From: Ailanthus altissimus
Taxonomy: Eukaryota; Streptophyta; Magnoliopsida; Sapindales; Simaroubaceae
DNA length: 64,000 nucleotides
Reading direction: 5' to 3'
NCBI GenBank assembly: GCA_946807835.1
Contig: OX327691.1
Span: 2,368,188 to 2,432,187, forward strand
Of the stretch, positions 58,292 through 64,000 are shown piece after piece. The position numbers were made by a program, and so were the translations under genes. The notes below the pieces were generated by a model, which searched no databases, was not told the DNA's origin, and saw only the letters and a program-made list of their open reading frames with translations. How positions within the stretch are numbered: the stretch's first letter is position 1; the number at the start of each line of letters is the position of its first letter.

Positions 58292-60172
58292 TTAGGTACA
58301 ATGGCAACGAAGAGGAATAGATACACCTGGTGGTTTTCTCTTCTCTCGAACAATAGCTTCCTTGATCAGAGGCAACTTCTGGCAAACCTTTTTCCAGATA
58401 TGATTCACTGCACCATCTGGCGGAATGGGTCCAATACCACCAGGATGATTGTTATCATACACAAAAACCTGCTAAACCTTGGCCATTTTGCGACGAAACA
58501 TATCTCTCTGCTCTTTGGAAAAGATTTTAAGATGACTGAGAAGCCAATTTAGTGTCAATGCATCTCTAATTGCCACAAAAAACAGAAAATTCTGAATAAT
58601 CAACAATGCCTTCAAATAGAAGCTCAATGTTGTCGCTGACAATGAAAGGTATACAAAGACTTTGGATGGCGTCAAAAAGTCGGCATGATGTTGAGGTGTC
58701 CCAGCGGGGTGCAAGCAGAATTCAGATGATCTCATTCCTATAATTGACTGCTCCCTCCCAGTGGCATTAGGGAAGCCTTCTTCCATAACAACTCCTGCCT
58801 CATTAACCAACAAGTCCCACAATTTTTCTCAAACAACACCTCCCTATAACCACAAGGCACAATCAGCATAAGATGCTCCATACTTAATCAACATGTTGCA
58901 ACTATTTATGAAATTTAAATAAAGAGTCACTAGCCTGGTGCCTATGCTTAGCCCCTTTAAAGTAAAGAAGGTTGTGGCGTTTCTGATTTTGTGATAAATG
59001 CAATCTAGGAAGCAAATGTTTGTAAGGGACAATGACATCTTTAAGCAGTGAAACTTGAGTGTGATGTATCATCTCCGATGAGCTGCCATTGGATGACTTT
59101 GAATCAAGTCTATACCAACCACCAAAATCCACCACAAGCAGAATGGCAGGGGCAATTTGAGATCTGACGTGCCACATCGCAACTGGGTCTGCCAAATAAT
59201 GCTTCAATCATAAGCTGCACAAACATTACCAATGTACGTCTTGTTCACCACACTATTACCAAAATAATGAAGGTAAATCCAATCAAACTCTTCTGAAATT
59301 TGAAGCTAAAATACAGACAAATTTTGGTCAGACAAACCCCCCAAAATCTTCAAAAATTTCCCATGAACTAACCCATCAGAAAAGTTCCATAAAATCTTAC
59401 TATAGATAACTGCTTAGTTTTCATTATCTAAACAAATAGAAAATTGTCTGGAGTTCAGGATGCGTCTGAGATTGAGGTGATGTGAATTTGGAACGAAATT
59501 AACTATCAAGTAAAAGAGAAATGGGTAGTTGGTAAATATAAATGTCGGTGTTTAACAAATAATACTAATTACTCATTACTTATGGAAGCAGAAGCGCTAT
59601 CATTTACAAACATACTAATAATATACCATTAGATTTAGATTATTCTCCCCTCAGCCCCAGGATTTGGCTGACATACTAAATTCATCTAAAATCTGGAAAT
59701 TAATTTGTTAATTCTACTTTATACATACCGGTCACGACAAAGACGTGATCTCTACCACCAGATCTTTTCCAAGGCAGTGAATTTGTCATAATATCGATGA
59801 CTTGTTTTTGCCTTCGATAATCATCATTGATTCCGCTGATTTTTTTTCAAAAGCTGTTCTTCTGCTTAGCCAACTCCATTTCCGCACTTAGCGTCGTGAA
59901 GAAGGAAACAAAAAAACGACATCAACTTGGTCTGGATCGAAAACCCTCAAATCAAATGGATTGGATCGCATAGTTTCAGGGGTTTCCAAGTCTCCCAAGA
60001 TCCAGTTCTCGGCGCTGTACTGCTTTATCAATGGATTCTCAGGGTAAGGGGGGGTACTTAGTGGGACGGGTGAGGTGGAAGCCCAGTATTGGTTGAGGAG
60101 GTGGTAGTTGTAGGATCTGGGGAGGTCTGCCACGTAGACTTTGATGATGGAGTTAGGAATTTGAAATTGTAG
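58292..60172 (-). pseudogene. GT47/exostosin-family glycosyltransferase (ARAD1-like) pseudogene
   Basis: Exons on the minus strand: 60172–59729 (YNYHLLNQYW; LRVFDPDQVDVVF; SGGRDHVFVVTG), 59188–58935 (DPVAMWHVRSQIAPAILLVVDFGG; HTQVSLLKDVIVPY; LLYFKGAKHRH) and 58843–58292 ([29 protein letters not shown]; stop at 58294–58292). Such Golgi type II proteins transfer sugars in cell-wall polysaccharide synthesis. The first intron is GT–AG and joins in frame; the second has GC instead of GT at its donor (58934). Lesions: a one-base slip in a poly-T run near 59910, TGA at 59849–59847, TGA at 58831–58829, a frameshift near 58695 with a compensating one near 58625, and TAG at 58474–58472. At least the TGA codons look like CGA codons lost by C-to-T change. 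Sequence similarity remains high, so inactivation is fairly recent. Confidence 0.88.
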
Positions 60173-61112
60173 TCGTTTGGAGATTATTTTGATCGTTGAA
60201 AAATTGGTGATTAAATAATTTTGGTTGGATAAGAATTGAGATTAATATTAAAGTGGAGAGTTATAAAAAGTCTAAGACGTGTGGGACACGTATGAAAAAG
60301 TTTAGGACGTGTGAGACATGTATGAAGAAGTCTAGAATATGTGGGATACGAAAGGGGAAGTAAAACGGGACTTGAAGACGTGAAGAAAGCAAAAAAATGC
60401 GGGATAGGCGCTACAGTGCCCATGGTTGAGTCCCGCGGCGCCCAGGACAGCAACTCAGTACCGCAGCGATGGGCGCGATAATGCCCAGCGCCGCAGCGCC
60501 AGACAGGTCAGAAGTTTGTTTTTAATTCGAATTTCTAGTTTTGGGAAGTTTTGGACTTTCAAAATAAGTGGACTCTTACTCCAATAAGGAATAGGGTTAG
60601 TAGGCACGAAATACACCCTATATAAACACTTGTAAACCCTTTATTTAAGATCAAACATCTAAGGTTTCAAGATGTAATCATAAGAGAGAATAGAGGAACT
60701 AGGTAGGCACTAAGTGCGTGGTGTGTTCGGGTGTAACTTTTGGGGAGTGTTTTTTCTTTAGGTTCTTTGAGTGAATAAAAGAAAAACACCATAGATTCTT
60801 TTGGCTTAGATGCTCGGGCTATTCTTGTGTTTCTTGTAAAAATCTCTTATGAGGAGATACTAAGAGGTTTCAGGGAGACATAGTGATTAAGGATAAATAC
60901 TTAGATGTCTCTATTGGAGATATTAAGGGGTCTTGTGGGATCATTGATGATGTAAAGAAATACTTAGTGATCTATTTCAATAATAAGAAGTTGGATCATG
61001 GATCCTCCGTAGACGTAGGTAATTTTAAGCCGAACTACTTATATCTTGTATCTTGTTGATTGGTTTGTTTTCTTTATCTTTATTGGTGTGTTAATCTTAT
61101 GTGTTCTTTCTT
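60173..61112 (+). mobile_element. LTR of another Copia type (J), about 0.9 kb
   Basis: Plus orientation: three 30-bp repeats (60268–60357), a GC-rich patch (60400–60510), a TATA box CCTATATAAAC (60618–60628), and the block GATCCTCCGTAGACGTAGGT at 61001–61020 followed by CCGAAC, which I associate with the 3' part of Copia LTRs. TGGTATCAAG at 61117 resembles a primer-binding site, so this may be a 5' LTR with a little internal sequence. The exact start (about 60205–60240) and TSD were not resolved. Confidence 0.6.
60268..60357 (+). repeat. Three 30-bp tandem repeats in U3 of LTR J
   Basis: Units 60268–60297, 60298–60327 and 60328–60357 (third more diverged), each starting AAGTYTARRAYRTGTG. The first two carry GACGTGTG, an ACGT core. 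About 260 bp upstream of the TATA box; tandem U3 repeats act as enhancers in known plant retrotransposons. Confidence 0.75.
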
Positions 61113-61116
61113 ATGG

Positions 61117-61126
61117 TATCAAGTTA
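61117..61126 (+). promoter_or_regulatory. Possible primer-binding site of LTR J
   Basis: TGGTATCAAG follows CTTTCTTA. It matches the first eight bases of TGGTATCAGAGC. Confidence 0.45.
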
Positions 61127-61193
61127 TGGTTTTTCGCTGCGCATAGAATAAAAGGGATATCAAGGTTGTGGCTTAATTGATGGTATAGGGGTG

Positions 61194-61427
61194 TCAAATT
61201 AAAGTGCATGACGTGATATTCGCAAAATTGATTATAAGTGGTTTGTTGTTGCTGCTGCTGCTTATGGAGATGAAATGAAAGAAGAAAGCGAATGAGACTA
61301 TGGAGAGGAGAGTGAAAGATGTACATACACATGAAGAAAAAGAAGTCCAACTTATATTATTATTGTGAATTTTCAATGCCATTTTTGAGTCTGAAGTTCT
61401 CTCACTCACAGTCATTGCCACTGCCAC
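61194..61427 (-). pseudogene. Possible N-terminal membrane-anchor exon of the GT47 pseudogene
   Basis: Minus strand, up to 77 residues. After MALKIHNNN comes SWTSFSSCVCTSFTLLSIVS followed by FAFFFHF, a plausible signal-anchor, then a serine-rich stem encoded partly by a CTG/CAG microsatellite (61244–61262). GT47 proteins start with a short cytosolic tail, one anchor and a stem, and the pseudogene to the left lacks exactly this part. LTR J lies between the two. Assignment rests on position, strand and hydrophobicity alone. Confidence 0.35.
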
Positions 61428-62215
61428 TGCAAACAGTCAAATGTGTGCTTCTTCTACTTATACGAGGCAGGCCCTCCAGTGCATCTGGCTGTACCAAACA
61501 ACTGGATGATATCAATGATGCCCCTCCATTGGTTGACAAATGGCAACAAATGGAGGGGCTAAACTTATTATTACCGGTGCCCAACCAGTAATAATTGAAA
61601 ATAACAAAGCAGTTCCCTTAAATTTATTTTAATTACAAATTACAATAAATTTTGTTGAAATATAATACATTGCCCTAATTTTAATTTTGTTGAAAAATAA
61701 TAAATTGACCTTTTTTATTACTTCAATGTTATTGAAATGTGATTTTGCAATTAAAAGTTGATATTTGAAAAACTACAAATTAATCTGATTAAAATAAAAT
61801 AATTATCTTTATAATAAAAAATTGTATGTATTTAATATTATAATTATAATTTAATTGTCAATTGTAATGCCTCTGTAAATTAAAATTTTGATAAAAATTT
61901 AAATTTTAATTAAGTTAAATTAACTTGGATTGAAAATCGAAGTTGAAAACATTTGATATCCAACCTGTATAAATTTGAAATTCTACACAAATGCATTAAG
62001 ACTTAGTTTGGATGAAAATTGATAATTTTGTAAAAACAAAATAGAGATGAGACTGGAGGCATGTTTTTTTTTAAGAGATGGAAAACCCGGCCCGGATACT
62101 AGGCTTTTCCATAACAGTTAATATTTTTATTTTAAAAATCATAAAACTAAAAGGTGAAAAACTAAAGGAAAGTGTAAAGTCAAAACCTAATTCCCAATCA
62201 TCTCCCACCCATTTT
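61428..62215. other. Intergenic, with two adjacent perfect hairpins
   Basis: Hairpin 61521–61530/61549–61558 (10-bp stem, 18-nt loop) and hairpin 61567–61574/61588–61595 (8-bp stem, 13-nt loop). The rest is AT-rich; the plus open frame 61319–61591 shows no domain. Confidence 0.5.
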
Positions 62216-62384
62216 CTACTGTTGTGCTCTGTAAATTGATTCCATCATCTCTCTAACTGCTAAATTCATCTGCATCTTTAATTGTTCATCATCAACAATA
62301 GCTTCATCCTCATCGGTCGAAGCACGCAGCAGTCGCCATTGTCGGCCAAGCATCGAGCAATGCCAGCGCCATTTGCTTGTGACT
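62216..62384 (+). other. Candidate 5' terminal exon of an unidentified host gene
   Basis: A C/T-rich, UTR-like stretch with less A than its surroundings, GC-richer from 62310, ends with ATG at 62360, eight codons (MPAPFACD), and a strong donor GTGAGT at 62385–62390. No downstream exon was recognised before 63826. It may be a non-coding 5' exon or chance. Confidence 0.25.
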
Positions 62385-62390
62385 GTGAGT

Positions 62391-63825
62391 TGTATTTTTA
62401 GTTGAAGTTAAGTTGAAACGTAGTCTCTGTTTGTGGAAAGATCAAATTTATTTAATCAAGTAATATGATTAGGTAATTAAAGGCGTGAAATTTCTGGTGA
62501 AAAAGTTTATATTTATGTTTTTGTTTGGGTTGGTTGTTGGTGGAAGATGATTGTGTTGTTTGGAAATTGTAATGATGGCTGTGAATTTGTTGGATTTTCA
62601 ATTTAAGGCGTGTGAAAAGGAATAATTTAGTTTGTATTTCAATTTTTAGTGCTTTATAAGCAAAATATACTTATATTGTTGTTTTTTGTTTTTATACATA
62701 TCATTGCAAAATTCCATGGATAGTGAACAATCATTGTAAATTATAAGAAATAAAGAAATAATTTTTCTGCATAATGCCATTATTAAGAAATTGAGAGAAA
62801 AAGATAACTACATATATTCGGTTTGATTGAATATAAATCATTTTTTTTGGGTAACCTTTGTAATTAGAAAAGTTGTAAATTTATTTGTTTGTGTTGTGAT
62901 AATTTGTGTAAAGGAATTTATTTGTTGTGAATACTGTTATGTTGTTGATTAGTTGTTGTTGTTGTGGCTTAAATTGACTTAATAATATAACTTAGCTACA
63001 ATGTTGTAATAGTTGAAAAAATAAATATTAGTAATATTGTTAAAATATGGATGCTTGACAGTAAAAAGCATGAGAACATATAGAATGTTTGCTCCTTAAG
63101 AGATATGTGAGAAGCATAAAAAGCTTGTGATACAGGCATAAGAAGAATATTAATTGGAATGGTTTGAGAAATAAAAAAATGTAAAAGATGAAAATTTTAT
63201 ATTGTACCATAAAACATATGTATGTAATAAGGCCATATACATATACCATTGTGTTTCATATAATGTCTTATATTAGTGGATGCTAATGGTACTAATTTAA
63301 GAACTTAAAACCAATGTCATAGTTGACAATGTTCGACATAATTTAGGCGAAACGTAGAAAAAGATGAAGGAGATTTGTTGTGTGTTGCAAATGGTAAAAT
63401 AAATAAGTTATGGTGATGATATACAAATGGGTGGAGTACGTAGTTCAAAGCTTGTACGATTAAAATTTGTAGTGCTGAAGATTATCATGCAACATTTATG
63501 AATATGAAAGTTTGTATTACTGATAACATGTAGTTGTTTATGGCAAAGTAAATAATCTTTTCTCTTTTTTTTGCATTAATAGGTGAAGGATAAATATGGC
63601 TGCTGGATTTAGTTATATTGATATGGTTTACTGATACATAGAGATGGCTAAAAAATATATGTTATAGTTATAATTGATTCTATTTGGATTCGCTTACTTA
63701 CAACAAGCATAAATATGATATTGAATGTATCAAGAAATATGACAATGAAATAACGGTTGTTGTACTTGAAACCTATACTTTGAATAAGGATAGAATGCAA
63801 ATAGAGTAATGAGGGATACTGTATT
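62391..63825. other. AT-rich region, no gene seen
   Basis: T- and A-rich sequence with GTTGTT runs (62940–62965) and no supported coding frame. If the candidate exon is real, this would be intron. Confidence 0.4.
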
Positions 63826-64000
63826 TGTAATATCCAATCCCTATTAGTAGTATTGGCGCCTAGATTTCGGTATAAAACAAATAAGACACCGTAGGGTTAC
63901 TCGATTTTAACCCTATTAGAAATATTTCCTTTATAGTGCACGTGAGAGATATTAGACCTAATTTGGTAATTTCACACTCGATCGGTGCGCCGGACGACCC
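63826..64000 (+). mobile_element. Gypsy-type LTR, copy L3 (5' 175 bp, cut by window end)
   Basis: Begins TGTAATATCCAATCCCTATT and matches the first ~170 bp of L1 and the reverse complement of L2, including TAGGGTTAC, GCACGTGAGAGATATTAGACC and the GCCGGACG word. Whether it is solo or part of a full element cannot be seen. Confidence 0.85.

Noticed and set aside
61319..61591. 90-residue plus-strand frame
   Set aside because: Overlaps the anchor-like minus-strand frame and a hairpin pair; no recognised domain, lysine- and serine-rich low-complexity start.

Overview
The window looks like eudicot nuclear DNA: AT-rich, with GT–AG introns and host genes separated by tens of kilobases of decayed LTR retrotransposons. 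I see two host genes that appear intact, one host pseudogene, and otherwise layered mobile elements. No tRNA, rRNA or CRISPR array was found. I did not find a new functional gene system. What stands out is how legible the nesting is: many insertions keep their 4–9 bp target-site duplications (TSDs), and several leave the host element's reading frame open if the insertion is mentally removed.

Left edge: 1–1517 is the 3' end of a FAB1/PIKfyve-type phosphatidylinositol-3-phosphate 5-kinase gene. From 2.87 to 8.35 kb lies a minus-strand Copia relic ('A') whose RNase H is split by a 1.85-kb solo LTR. 8.35–9.8 kb is unclassified. 9.8–23.7 kb holds two overlapping, rearranged Copia relics of one family ('K', LTRs about 2.0–2.2 kb): 'B' on the minus strand and 'C' on the plus strand. 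A further solo LTR with Tat/Athila-like ends lies inside.

Centre: 23.7–41.9 kb is a minus-strand Ty3/gypsy (Tat-like) element 'G' cut up by a 0.5-kb TRIM, a 2.7-kb solo gypsy-type LTR (L1) and a complete family-K Copia element 'E' (29860–41210). E itself carries an inverted second copy of the same gypsy-type LTR (L2). At 41.9 kb G meets the 5' LTR and leader of plus-strand Copia 'H' (family 'M').

Right: 45.6–46.4 kb is a Mutator-type MITE with a 9-bp TSD. 46.6–56.8 kb is minus-strand Copia 'D' with about 0.2-kb LTRs and an exact ATTCT TSD, containing a family-K solo LTR, a family-M solo LTR and a hAT-like MITE. 57.3–57.9 kb is an intronless DMP (DUF679) membrane-protein gene. 58.3–60.2 kb is a GT47/exostosin-family pseudogene with several disabling mutations; an LTR of another Copia type (60.2–61.1 kb) separates it from a possible N-terminal anchor exon. 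The window ends inside a third copy of the L1/L2 gypsy-type LTR.

The mobile elements do not act together with the host genes in any way visible here. Coding parts of the relics are riddled with stops, often CGA or CAA codons changed to TGA or TAA, as expected after long silencing by cytosine methylation. LTR family and lineage names are my inference from termini and domain order, because I could run no database search.
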